A stretch of DNA of 64,000 nucleotides from Bifidobacterium longum subsp. infantis ATCC 15697 = JCM 1222 = DSM 20088. Lineage in GTDB: Bacteria; Actinomycetota; Actinomycetes; Actinomycetales; Bifidobacteriaceae. The translations under genes were made by a program, and so were the position numbers. Shown piece after piece: positions 8,334-16,512 of this stretch. Location of the stretch: NCBI RefSeq assembly GCF_000269965.1, contig NC_017219.1, forward strand, positions 2,604,001 through 2,668,000. Direction: 5' to 3'. Position 1 is the first letter of the stretch; the number at the start of each line of letters is the position of its first letter. The notes beneath the pieces are model-generated. The model did not search any database and was not told the DNA's origin. It saw only the letters and a program-made list of their open reading frames with translations.

Positions 8334-9929
8334 TCACTTCTTCGTGTAGATGTCGTACCACTTCTGCCAGATCTTCACGTTCTCCTGCAGACCAAGGCTG
8401 TCGAGCTGCTTGCAATACGCATCCCACTCCTCGTCAATACCACCCTTGGACATCCAAGTAGCAGTCTTCTGCATAACAACATTGGAAATCTGTGCATTGT
8501 TATTGGTCAGTGTATTACTGTCCGTCGGATCGGGGTTCACGTAGTCCGGAATGTAGTCCTTGACGGGATCGAAGTGGCTGCGCTGCTCCTCGTACGGCTT
8601 GTTCGCCTCAAGCAGGTTGTCGCCGTCGACATCACCCTTGATGGTGACGCCATCGGGAATCCAGCCGGAGAAACGATCGGCCAAGCCCGGGAAGAGGTTG
8701 TCGCCCATCGCCTTGGTGTACTTGTCTTCGTCCACGGTGTAGTGGCGGTTGCCGTCATCGGTGACCAGGTTGCCGAAGGAGCCGAGGAACTGCTGCACGG
8801 AGTACTTCTCGGAGTAGAGCAGGTTGGCCAGCTTCAGCGCGGCGTCCTTGTTCGCGGCGTGGGAGGACAGGGAGAACCTATCGGCTTCGAACTCGGCGGA
8901 AGAGCCGTCCCACACGGTCTTGTCCGGGGAGACGCCCGGGGCGGACGGCACCGGGATGGGGATGTACTGATCCTTGAGTGTTCCGAAGCTCGCATCCTGG
9001 GACCATCCGAACGACACGCCGGTCTTCGCGGTCTTGCCGTCGCTGAGCTGGTCGGTATCGCACGCATCGAACGTCTTGGTGGCCCAGTCGGCGGGGATCA
9101 GGCCCTCGGAGATGAGCTTGTGGTAGTACTTGATGACCTGCTTGTATTCGTCGGAGGTCAGGAAGCTCTTGACCACGCCGTTCTTGGCGTAGAAGCCGGT
9201 CGGGGACGCGCCCTTGTTGAAGCCGGTGACGATGCCGGTGGAGTTGAGCAGCAGCATCGGGCTGTAGTAGGTGAAGTAGCTGTCGAGCTTCCTGATGTTC
9301 ATCGGGATCTCGTCGGCCTGGCCGTTGCCGTTCGGGTCCTCGGTCTTGAACGCCTTGAGCACGTTCTCCAGCTCGTCCCACGTGGTCGGCACCTGCAGAC
9401 CCAGCTTGTCAAGCCAGGTCTTGTTGATGAACATGTGCTGGCCCGTGCCGGAGTAGGACTTGCCTCGGGACGAAGGCAGGGCGTACATGTGGCCTTCGGG
9501 ATCGGTGGTGAGTTTCTGCGCGTCCGGCTTCTCCTTGAAGAACTGCTTGACGTTCGGCATCTTGTCGAGATCCTTGCTCAGATCTTCGAACAGGCCCGGG
9601 AACTGCGCGGCGTTGGCGGGGAAGAACGCATGGAGGCTGACGTCCGCAATCTTGCCCGCGGCCAGGGTGGCGTTCTTCTGCTGGGCCCAGGCGTCCTCGC
9701 TGACCTCCTGCCACTCGATCTTGCAGTCGCAGTCGGCCTCGAGGTCCTTGGCCCACTGCATGTTGGCAATCTTGTCCGTGGCCGGCCTCTTCACGACCAG
9801 AACGCTCACGATCGGCTTGCCGTCGGCGGTCGTGGTCGGCTCCTTGCTGCCGCCGCATGCAGCCAGCGAACCCAGCAAGGCGACGGCGCACGTGATGGCG
9901 CCCGCCTTCAGTGCGGTTCTTCTTCTCAT
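8334..9929 (-). CDS. Family-1 oligosaccharide-binding lipoprotein (SBP 1, permease-linked)
   Basis: A 531-residue lipoprotein with a signal peptide ending SLAAC (lipidated Cys25). It binds oligosaccharides outside the cell and delivers them to the permeases at 6313-8247. The ATG at 9929 follows AAAGGAGAG. The loop DPNGNGQADEIP resembles the calcium-binding loop of related SBPs. It is paralogous to the four array SBPs at 12552-20159. With SBP 2 it shares VKRPxTDKIANMQ and DVSLHAF, where SBPs 3-5 have VKKNANQ and DVNLNG. Ligands of its B. infantis homologues are host type glycans; the exact ligand here is not known. Confidence 0.9.
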   Translation of the reverse strand: MRRRTALKAGAITCAVALLGSLAACGGSKEPTTTADGKPIVSVLVVKRPATDKIANMQWAKDLEADCDCKIEWQEVSEDAWAQQKNATLAAGKIADVSLHAFFPANAAQFPGLFEDLSKDLDKMPNVKQFFKEKPDAQKLTTDPEGHMYALPSSRGKSYSGTGQHMFINKTWLDKLGLQVPTTWDELENVLKAFKTEDPNGNGQADEIPMNIRKLDSYFTYYSPMLLLNSTGIVTGFNKGASPTGFYAKNGVVKSFLTSDEYKQVIKYYHKLISEGLIPADWATKTFDACDTDQLSDGKTAKTGVSFGWSQDASFGTLKDQYIPIPVPSAPGVSPDKTVWDGSSAEFEADRFSLSSHAANKDAALKLANLLYSEKYSVQQFLGSFGNLVTDDGNRHYTVDEDKYTKAMGDNLFPGLADRFSGWIPDGVTIKGDVDGDNLLEANKPYEEQRSHFDPVKDYIPDYVNPDPTDSNTLTNNNAQISNVVMQKTATWMSKGGIDEEWDAYCKQLDSLGLQENVKIWQKWYDIYTKK

Positions 9930-9991
9930 TGTCTCTCCTTTGAAATTATGATCCTGGATGCGCCCGCCACGTCTGCGAGGTGGACGCACCT

Positions 9992-10030
9992 AGGATAAGT
10001 CTCGGGAGATATTTTGTCAACGTCCTTAAC
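9992..10030 (-). promoter_or_regulatory. Promoter and operator-like palindrome of SBP 1
   Basis: Minus strand: TTGACA (10015-10020), a 17-base spacer and TATCCT (9992-9997). The imperfect palindrome GTTAAGGACGTTGAC (10016-10030) covers the -35 box. The same 15-mer pattern is at the other four SBP promoters. Confidence 0.8.
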
Positions 10031-10063
10031 ATATATGAAATATCGGCACCGTTTCGCTATGCC

Positions 10064-11248
10064 TCAGCACCCTCCCTCACCAGACAGCGGAAAACCGCCG
10101 ATTCCGTCGACGTTCAGCTGGCCGTTGAGCCAGTCGAGCGAGATACGGGTGTACATAATGTTATTATTATCACCTTCATACAGCAGGCCATAGCCGCCGC
10201 CGGCCTTGTGGCTCAATGCGGCGATCACCGAATACGCCATCGGCCCTGTCGTGAACCGTCGGCCGGCACTCCAGGTCTTGCCGTCATCGATCGAGACGCG
10301 CACCAGACCATCGATCCTGTCCGAAGGCGACGAGGAGGAATACAGCAGAACCTTGGCCTGCGCCGACCCCTCGGGGGCATCGGGGAACGCACGGGCAATC
10401 TGCGCGTTGTTCTCGGGATCGGGCAGCTGCGTTTCACGGATCACCGGACCATACGTGGCGCCACCGTCCCGGGAGATGGCGACATAGCGGCAACCGTTTC
10501 CATCGGAGGAACGCGAGTTCAGCATCACACGGCCATCGGAAAGTTCCACGACTTTGTTCTCGTCCATGTGATCGCCGACGGGGGTGCCTGCATGCCAGGT
10601 TGCACCGTGATCGTCGGAGAAGACCGATACCGCACGGTAGCGGCCGTCGAGCTCCTTGATGGTGTACTGCTGGATCAGGCGCCCCGCATGCTCGCCATAC
10701 GTGAGCTGGATGCCGGCACCGGAAGAAGCGAACCGTGAAATCCATGATTCGCTGTTCGTGATGTCGGCGGTGATGATGCGCGGCTCGCTCCACGTCACGC
10801 CATTGTCGATGGAACTGGTGACGGCGGCTTGAAGCACCTCACGCGCAGAGGGATCGACGCCCGCCTGGGAGGTTCCGAAACCGGCGTCATAGGATTTGAC
10901 GAAGAACAGGAACACCTCTCCCGTCTGCCGGTCCACCACATAGGACGGATCGGAATACCCGTATTTGTCGACGCCATCATGCCCGGCGGCCACAACATGC
11001 TGCGGCTCGAATGACCGGCCGCCGTCTTTGGAGATACGCTGCACGATCGAATTGGCTTGCGGGGCATCCTGGCAGTTATGGGGCCGCGCGTCGAACGCCG
11101 CGAGGATCCAGCCGTTGGGCGCCTCGGCAAGGGCCGGAATCCGGTAGCAGGCCACACCGTAATCGCCTGGGGCCGCCAGACTCATCGCTCCGTCATGGTT
11201 CGCGCCGCACACAGTATTGTTCGTATTCATCATCCCGTTCTCCGTCAT
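10064..11248 (-). CDS. nanH2: Intracellular exo-alpha-sialidase (GH33)
   Basis: A 394-residue GH33 sialidase without a signal peptide. The YRIP motif is at 35-38. Five Asp-box repeats (S-x-D-x-G-x-T/S-F/W/Y) are at 73-80, 146-153, 211-218, 259-266 and 319-326. The probable nucleophile is Tyr339 with Glu230 as partner. The ATG at 11248 follows AGGAG at nine bases. It removes sialic acid from imported sialylated oligosaccharides in the cytoplasm. It lies downstream of the sialate lyase gene, separated by a strong 18-bp inverted repeat. It corresponds by position and type to NanH2 of B. infantis. Confidence 0.93.
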   Translation of the reverse strand: MTENGMMNTNNTVCGANHDGAMSLAAPGDYGVACYRIPALAEAPNGWILAAFDARPHNCQDAPQANSIVQRISKDGGRSFEPQHVVAAGHDGVDKYGYSDPSYVVDRQTGEVFLFFVKSYDAGFGTSQAGVDPSAREVLQAAVTSSIDNGVTWSEPRIITADITNSESWISRFASSGAGIQLTYGEHAGRLIQQYTIKELDGRYRAVSVFSDDHGATWHAGTPVGDHMDENKVVELSDGRVMLNSRSSDGNGCRYVAISRDGGATYGPVIRETQLPDPENNAQIARAFPDAPEGSAQAKVLLYSSSSPSDRIDGLVRVSIDDGKTWSAGRRFTTGPMAYSVIAALSHKAGGGYGLLYEGDNNNIMYTRISLDWLNGQLNVDGIGGFPLSGEGGC

Positions 11249-11349
11249 ATTCGCTCACTCCTGTTCATCACCTTGATGCCGCCCGGCGTCCACGGGCAAT
11301 CTCCGTTCACGGCCAAACGGCACCCCGGCGCATTCCGCAACATTGCGGT

Positions 11350-11406
11350 GTGCCATCCCGCGGACCTACATGGGTTGGGGGAAGGAGAAGGTCCGCGGGA
11401 TGGCAC
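11350..11406 (-). repeat. 18-bp perfect inverted repeat between nanA and the sialidase gene
   Basis: Arms 11350-11367 (GTGCCATCCCGCGGACCT) and 11389-11406 are perfectly complementary with a 21-base loop. No T-run follows on either strand, so it may be an RNA processing or stabilising element, or a factor-dependent terminator. Confidence 0.7.
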
Positions 11407-11413
11407 GTCATCA

Positions 11414-12370
11414 TCACTCGGTGGACACATCGACCTGTTCCACCGTGCGCGCAAGCTCGAAACCGCATGCACGCAACACGTCCGCAATGGCTTTCACATT
11501 GTCGCCATGCAACGCCAACACCGGTTCGGGCATCTGGTTGGTGTCGAACACGCCCAGCAACGCCATCGCGGTCTTGAACGCGCCCACGCCGGAACCGAAT
11601 CCCTGGACGCCGGACGGCGCCAGGACGATTCGCATCAATGCGGCGAGTTTGTTCTGCTCCTTGCGCACCGAATCCCAATCACCGTTCCGGTAGGCGTTCC
11701 ACATCGCAACATAGCCATATGGATCCACATTGGCCAAGCCTGGCACGCTGCCGTCCGCGCCGGCCATGTACGCGCCATCGACGACGACTTCCTGACCGGT
11801 CAGCAACGTCAGCGGATGACCGTTCTCCTCGTTGTCCCCAATCAGGAAACGGAACGCCACATCATCGTTCGACGAGTCCTTCACCCCGGCCAGCACGCCA
11901 TCACGCCCCAAGCGGATCAGCAGATCATTGGGCAGCTTGGTATGCACGCATACGGGGATATCGTATGCGAACAGCGGCAATTCAGGCACCGCGGCGTGAA
12001 TCAGACGGAAATGCCTCTCGATCTCCGCCACGCCGCCCAATGCGTAGAACGGCGCCGTGGCCACGATGGCGGCGGCTCCCATCTCACGAGCCGCGCGAGC
12101 ATGCTCGATCACACGATTGGTCTCCGTGTCGATGCACCCCGCCAGCACCGGCACTCGGCCGCCGGCAATCTCAATGGCCGCGGCCAGTATCTCACGACGT
12201 CGCTCATCCGTGGAGAACACGACTTCGCTTGAGGATCCGAGAACGAAAAGTCCATTGACCCCGGCCGCAATCATACGGTCGATCGAACGCCGGTAACTCT
12301 CCACATCGAGACGATGATCCGCGGTCAATGGAGTGACGACCGGGGGAATGACCCCACGAAACTGATTCAT
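11414..12370 (-). CDS. nanA: Probable N-acetylneuraminate lyase (NanA, DapA superfamily)
   Basis: A 318-residue class I aldolase with GSSSE at 45-49 (where NanA usually has GSTGE), Tyr136 in FAYDIP and the Schiff-base Lys164 in GVKDSS. The ATG at 12370 follows AAGGAG; upstream in-frame codons lack a ribosome site. Its place directly upstream of the sialidase gene suggests cleavage of N-acetylneuraminate to ManNAc and pyruvate. The altered substrate loop means a related keto-acid aldolase function is possible. It is distinct from the aldolase at 2235-3131. Confidence 0.8.
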   Translation of the reverse strand: MNQFRGVIPPVVTPLTADHRLDVESYRRSIDRMIAAGVNGLFVLGSSSEVVFSTDERRREILAAAIEIAGGRVPVLAGCIDTETNRVIEHARAAREMGAAAIVATAPFYALGGVAEIERHFRLIHAAVPELPLFAYDIPVCVHTKLPNDLLIRLGRDGVLAGVKDSSNDDVAFRFLIGDNEENGHPLTLLTGQEVVVDGAYMAGADGSVPGLANVDPYGYVAMWNAYRNGDWDSVRKEQNKLAALMRIVLAPSGVQGFGSGVGAFKTAMALLGVFDTNQMPEPVLALHGDNVKAIADVLRACGFELARTVEQVDVSTE

Positions 12371-12444
12371 AGTGTGAATCTCCTTGTTGTATTTGTGTCT
12401 GTCTGGTACGCGAGACAACACCGCATCCGCTCCGCATGAGCGAA

Positions 12445-12495
12445 CCGCACCCGGTCGTTGATCCGAATTCCTCCAGTTCAGCAATTCGGGTGCGG
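12445..12495 (-). repeat. SBP trailer hairpin, copy A
   Basis: A 9-bp perfect core (12445-12453 with 12487-12495, CCGCACCCG) 3' of SBP 2. It is the most diverged of four copies of a hairpin that follows each array SBP gene; the other copies have a 13-bp stem. Confidence 0.7.
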
Positions 12496-12551
12496 CTCAC
12501 ATCTCGGAGTCGCAAGCACTGCCTCGCAACAGATCTGCGCTCACGACACCA

Positions 12552-14144
12552 TCACTTCGTGTAGGTGTCGTACCACTTCTGCCAGATCTTCACGTTCTCC
12601 TGCAGACCAAGGCTGTCGAGCTGCTTGCAGTACGCATCCCACTCCCCGTCAATACCACCCTTGGACATCCAAGTGGCAGTCTTCTGCATAACAACGTTGA
12701 GAATCTGGGTATTATTGCTACTCAGCTTGTTATTGTCTTCGGGGCTGGGGTTCACATAGTCCGGAATGTAGTCCTTGACGGGATCGAAGTGGCTGCGCTG
12801 CTCATCATATGCTTTATTCACCTCAAGCAAATCATCAGCATTGGTATCGCCCTTAATGGAGACTTCGTCGGGAATCCAACCCGTAAACCGATCAGACAGA
12901 CCAGGGAAGAGGTTGTCTTTCATCAGCTGACTGGTCTTCTCTGCATCCACGGTGTATTGATGATTGCCGTTATCAGTAACCAGCTGTCCAAACGAGCCAA
13001 GGAACTGCTGCACGGAGTACTTCTCGGAGTAGAGCAGGTTGGCCAGCTTCAGCGCAGCGTCCTTGTTCGCAACATGCGATGAGATGGAAAGTTTGTTGCC
13101 GTCAAATTCGCTGGACGAGCCATCCCACACGGTCTGGTCCGGGGAGACGCCCGGGGCGGACGGCACCGGCATAGCGATGTATTGATCCTTGAGCGTTCCG
13201 AAACTCGCGTCCAGCGACCACCCGAACGACACGCCGGTCTTCGCGGTCTTGCCATCACTGGTCTGATCCGAATCATACGCGTCGAGAGCCTTGGTGGCCC
13301 AGTCGGCGGGGATCAGGCCCTCGGAGATGAGCTTGTGGTAGTACTTGATGACCTGCTTGTATTCGTCGGAGGTCAGGAAGCTTTTGACCACGCCGTTATC
13401 CGCATAATAGCCGGTAACCGTCGGCCCCTTGTTGAAACCAGTGACGATGCCGGTGGAGTTGAGCAGCAACATCGGGCTATACCAAGAGAAGTAGCTGTCG
13501 AGCTTCTTGATGTTCATCGGGATCTCGTCGGCCTGGCCGTTGCCGTTCGGGTCCTGGGTCTTGAACGCCTTGAGCACGTTCTCCAGCTCGTCCCACGTGG
13601 TCGGCACCTGCAGACCCAGCTTGTCGAGCCAGGCCTTGTTGATCAGCATATTCTGACCAGATCCGGAATAGGACTTGCCTCGGGACGAAGGCAGGGCATA
13701 TATGTGACCGTCAGGATCGGTGATAAGCTTCTTGGCATCCGGCTTCTGTTTAAAGAAGGCCTTGACGTTCGGCAGCTTGTCAAGATCCTTGCTCAGGTCC
13801 TCGAACATGCTTGGATATTGAGCAGCATCAGGCACTCCAAAGGCGTGGAGGCTTACATCCGCAAGCTTACCTGCGGCCAGGGTGGCGTTCTTCTGCTGGG
13901 CCCAGGCGTCCTCGCTGACCTCCTGCCACTCGATCTTGCAGTCGCAGTCGGCCTCCAAGTCCTTGGCCCACTGCATGTTGGCGATTTTATCCGTACTGGG
14001 TCTCTTGACTATTAAGACACTTACAATCGGCTTGCCATCAGCGGTCGTGGTCGGCTCCTTGTCGCCGCCGCACGCAGACAGCGAACCCAGCAAGGCCACG
14101 GCACACGCAACGGCACCCGCCTTCAGCACGGTTTGTTTTCTCAT
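12552..14144 (-). CDS. Family-1 oligosaccharide-binding lipoprotein (SBP 2, tandem array)
   Basis: A 530-residue lipoprotein with signal peptide and lipobox SLSAC. It is the last gene of the four-gene array on the minus strand and ends upstream of nanA. It groups with SBP 1 in its N-terminal lobe (IVKRPSTDKIANMQ, DVSLHAF) rather than with its array neighbours, which suggests recombination between copies. The DPNGNGQADEIP loop is kept. The ATG at 14144 follows AAAGGAGAG. It has its own promoter at 14208-14247. There is no adjacent permease, so it must share permeases encoded elsewhere. Confidence 0.9.
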   Translation of the reverse strand: MRKQTVLKAGAVACAVALLGSLSACGGDKEPTTTADGKPIVSVLIVKRPSTDKIANMQWAKDLEADCDCKIEWQEVSEDAWAQQKNATLAAGKLADVSLHAFGVPDAAQYPSMFEDLSKDLDKLPNVKAFFKQKPDAKKLITDPDGHIYALPSSRGKSYSGSGQNMLINKAWLDKLGLQVPTTWDELENVLKAFKTQDPNGNGQADEIPMNIKKLDSYFSWYSPMLLLNSTGIVTGFNKGPTVTGYYADNGVVKSFLTSDEYKQVIKYYHKLISEGLIPADWATKALDAYDSDQTSDGKTAKTGVSFGWSLDASFGTLKDQYIAMPVPSAPGVSPDQTVWDGSSSEFDGNKLSISSHVANKDAALKLANLLYSEKYSVQQFLGSFGQLVTDNGNHQYTVDAEKTSQLMKDNLFPGLSDRFTGWIPDEVSIKGDTNADDLLEVNKAYDEQRSHFDPVKDYIPDYVNPSPEDNNKLSSNNTQILNVVMQKTATWMSKGGIDGEWDAYCKQLDSLGLQENVKIWQKWYDTYTK

Positions 14145-14207
14145 CGTCTCTCCTTTGACATGATGATATTTGAGCGCGCCCGCCGCATCTGCGGGACGGA
14201 CGCACTC

Positions 14208-14247
14208 ATGATAGGCACGGGAGATGGAGTTCGTCAACATTCTTAAC
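14208..14247 (-). promoter_or_regulatory. Promoter and operator-like palindrome of SBP 2
   Basis: Minus strand: TTGACG (14232-14237), 18-base spacer, TATCAT (14208-14213). The palindrome GTTAAGAATGTTGAC is at 14233-14247. Confidence 0.75.
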
Positions 14248-14410
14248 ATATATGTGAGTCGCGCCACACATAGTCATTCCCGCCACCATGTAATCCACTA
14301 AACAGAACGCAGCACGTCAAAACCCGCTCCCGCGGCTTCGGGAACATGGACTGCTTCAGCACCGTGATCTACCTGACCCGCGGCAGACCCGGCATCCGCT
14401 CCGCATGAGC

Positions 14411-14467
14411 GAGCCGCACCCGATCGTTGATCCGAATTCCTCCAGTTCAGCAATTCGGGTGCGGCTC
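14411..14467 (-). repeat. SBP trailer hairpin, copy B
   Basis: A perfect 13-bp stem, GAGCCGCACCCGA (14411-14423) with its complement (14455-14467), loop 31 bases, following SBP 3. No T-run follows. Confidence 0.8.
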
Positions 14468-14520
14468 ACATCTTGGAGTCGCAAGCACTGCCTTGCAACA
14501 AGCTTGCGCTCACGGCACCG

Positions 14521-16125
14521 TCACTTCGTGTAGGTGTCGTACCACTTCTGCCAGATCTTGGTGCTCTCCTGCAGACCAATGCTGTCGAGCTGCTTGCAGT
14601 AGGCATCCCATTCTTCGTCAATGCCACCCTTGGACATCCAAGTAGCAGTTTTCTGCATAGTGGTATTGAAAATCTCGGCATTATTAGTGTTCAGCTTCGT
14701 CGCATCGGAAGGATCCATATTATCCATATTGACGTAGTCGGGAATATAGTCCTTGACGGGATCGAAGTGGCTGCGCTGCTCCTCGTACACCTTGTTCACT
14801 TCAATCAATTCATCGGCGTGAGTATCGCCCTTGATAGTAGCTTCATCAGGAATCCAGCCCACCAACAATTCCGACAGGCCAGGATACTGGTTGTCACCGG
14901 TCAACTGGCTCAGCTTGTCATTATCCACAGTGTACTCATGCTCACCAGTCTTGGTTATTGCCTTGCCGAAGGAGCCGAGGAACTGCTGCACGGAGTACTT
15001 CTCGGAGTACAGCAGGTTGGCCAGCTTCAGCGCGGCGTCCTTGTTCGCGGCGTGGGAGGAAATCGACAGTCCTGCAGGGGACAACTCACTGGAGGAACCA
15101 TCCCACACGGTCTGGTCCGGGGAGACGCCCGGGGCGGACGGCACCGGCATAGCGATGTACTGGTCCTTGAGCTTGCCGAAATTGTCGGATGGAGACCAAC
15201 CGAACACCACGCCGGTCTTCGCAGTCTTGCCGTCACTGATCTGATCCGCGTTGTAGGCGTCATCGTCCTTGGTGGCCCACTCGGCGGGAATCAGGCCCTC
15301 GGAGATGAGCTTGTGGTAGTACTTGATAACCTCCTTGTATTCATCGGAGGTCAGGAAGCTCTTGACCACGCCGTTCTTGGCGTAGAAGCCGTATTCAGAC
15401 ACACCCTTGTTGAAGCCGGTGACGATGCCGGTGGAGTTGAGCAGCAGCATCGGGCTGTACCACGTGAAATAGCTGCCTTCGAGTTTCTTAATGTTCATCG
15501 GGATCTCGTCCGCTTGGCCGTTGCCGTTCGGATCCTGGGTCTTGAACGCCTTGAGCACGTTCTCCAGCTCGTCCCACGTGGTCGGCACCTGCAGACCCAG
15601 CTTGTCAAGCCAGGCCTTGTTGATCAGCATATGCTGACCTGTGCCGGAGTAGGCCTTGCCTCGACCATCGGCTATCGCATAAATCCGCCCTTTGGAGTCA
15701 GTGGACATCTTCTTGGCATCCGGCTTCTGCTTAAAGAAGGCCTTGACGTTCGGCAGCTTGTCAAGATCCTTGCTCAGATCCTCGAACATACCGGGATACT
15801 GGTAAGCCTCAACAGCACCGTATCCATTCAGGTTCACATCCGCGATATCTCCAGAGGCCAAGGTGGCGTTCTTCTGCTGGGCCCAAGCTTCTCGAGTCAC
15901 TTCCTGCCACTCGATCTTGCAATCGCAGTCGGCCTCCAAGTCCTTGGCCCACTGCATGTTGGCCATCTTTTCCTGATTGGCGTTCTTCTTGACCAGAACC
16001 GTCACAATCGGCTTGCCGTCAGCCGTCGTGGTCGACTTCTTGCTGCCCCCACACGCAGACAGCGACCCCAGCAAGGCCACGGCGCACGCAACGGCACCCG
16101 CCTTCACCATAGTTTGCCTTCTCAT
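14521..16125 (-). CDS. Family-1 oligosaccharide-binding lipoprotein (SBP 3, tandem array)
   Basis: A 534-residue lipoprotein with lipobox SLSAC and the DPNGNGQADEIP loop. It shares VKKNANQ near the mature N-terminus and DVNLNGY with SBP 4; the two are the closest pair in the array. Differences fall in short AT-richer stretches between nearly identical blocks. The ATG at 16125 follows AAAGGAGAG. It has its own promoter at 16189-16228 and its own trailer hairpin, so it can be expressed as a single-gene unit. Like the other array members it has no adjacent permease. Confidence 0.9.
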   Translation of the reverse strand: MRRQTMVKAGAVACAVALLGSLSACGGSKKSTTTADGKPIVTVLVKKNANQEKMANMQWAKDLEADCDCKIEWQEVTREAWAQQKNATLASGDIADVNLNGYGAVEAYQYPGMFEDLSKDLDKLPNVKAFFKQKPDAKKMSTDSKGRIYAIADGRGKAYSGTGQHMLINKAWLDKLGLQVPTTWDELENVLKAFKTQDPNGNGQADEIPMNIKKLEGSYFTWYSPMLLLNSTGIVTGFNKGVSEYGFYAKNGVVKSFLTSDEYKEVIKYYHKLISEGLIPAEWATKDDDAYNADQISDGKTAKTGVVFGWSPSDNFGKLKDQYIAMPVPSAPGVSPDQTVWDGSSSELSPAGLSISSHAANKDAALKLANLLYSEKYSVQQFLGSFGKAITKTGEHEYTVDNDKLSQLTGDNQYPGLSELLVGWIPDEATIKGDTHADELIEVNKVYEEQRSHFDPVKDYIPDYVNMDNMDPSDATKLNTNNAEIFNTTMQKTATWMSKGGIDEEWDAYCKQLDSIGLQESTKIWQKWYDTYTK

Positions 16126-16188
16126 CGTCTCTCCTTTGACATGATGATATTTGAGCGCATCCGCCGCATCTGCGGGACGGACGCATTC

Positions 16189-16228
16189 ATGATAGGCACG
16201 GGAGATGGAGTTCGTCAACATTCTTAAC
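16189..16228 (-). promoter_or_regulatory. Promoter and operator-like palindrome of SBP 3
   Basis: Minus strand: TTGACG (16213-16218), 18-base spacer, TATCAT (16189-16194). The palindrome GTTAAGAATGTTGAC is at 16214-16228. Confidence 0.75.
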
Positions 16229-16402
16229 ATATATGTGAGTCGCGCCACACATAGTCATTCCCGCCACCATGTAATCCACTAAACAGAACGCAGCATGTCA
16301 AAACCCGCTCCCGCAGCTTCGGGAACATGGACTGCTCCAGCACCATGATCTACCTGACCCGCGGCAGACCCGGCCTCAACACCGCATCCGCTCCGCATGA
16401 GC

Positions 16403-16459
16403 GAGCCGCACCCGATCGTTGATCCGAATTCCTCCAGTTCAACGACTCGGGTGCGGCTC
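16403..16459 (-). repeat. SBP trailer hairpin, copy C
   Basis: A perfect 13-bp stem (16403-16415 with 16447-16459) following SBP 4. The stem is the same as in copy B. Confidence 0.8.
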
Positions 16460-16512
16460 ACATCTTGGAGTCGCAAGCACTGCCTTGCAACAAGCTTGCG
16501 CTCACGAAACCG

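Larger units (their letters stand above)
14145..14520. other. Gap between SBP 2 and SBP 3: promoter, GH20-tail scar, trailer hairpin
   Basis: This 376-base gap holds, from left to right, the SBP 2 leader and promoter, a short in-frame scar ending at a TAG (14298-14300) that copies the last codons of the GH20 gene, and the trailer hairpin of SBP 3. No intact gene is seen. Confidence 0.75.
16126..16512. other. Gap between SBP 3 and SBP 4: promoter, GH20-tail scar, trailer hairpin
   Basis: This 387-base gap has the same layout as the previous one. Its scar ends at a TAG at 16279-16281 and reads DMLRSV before the stop, against DVLRSI in the intact GH20 gene. No intact gene is seen. Confidence 0.75.

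Noticed and set aside
5983..8349. Very long plus-strand reading frame of 788 codons
   Set aside because: It is antisense to three clear minus-strand genes (DUF624 protein and two permeases), is rich in His, Arg and Gln as typical of a shadow frame, and has no ribosome site.
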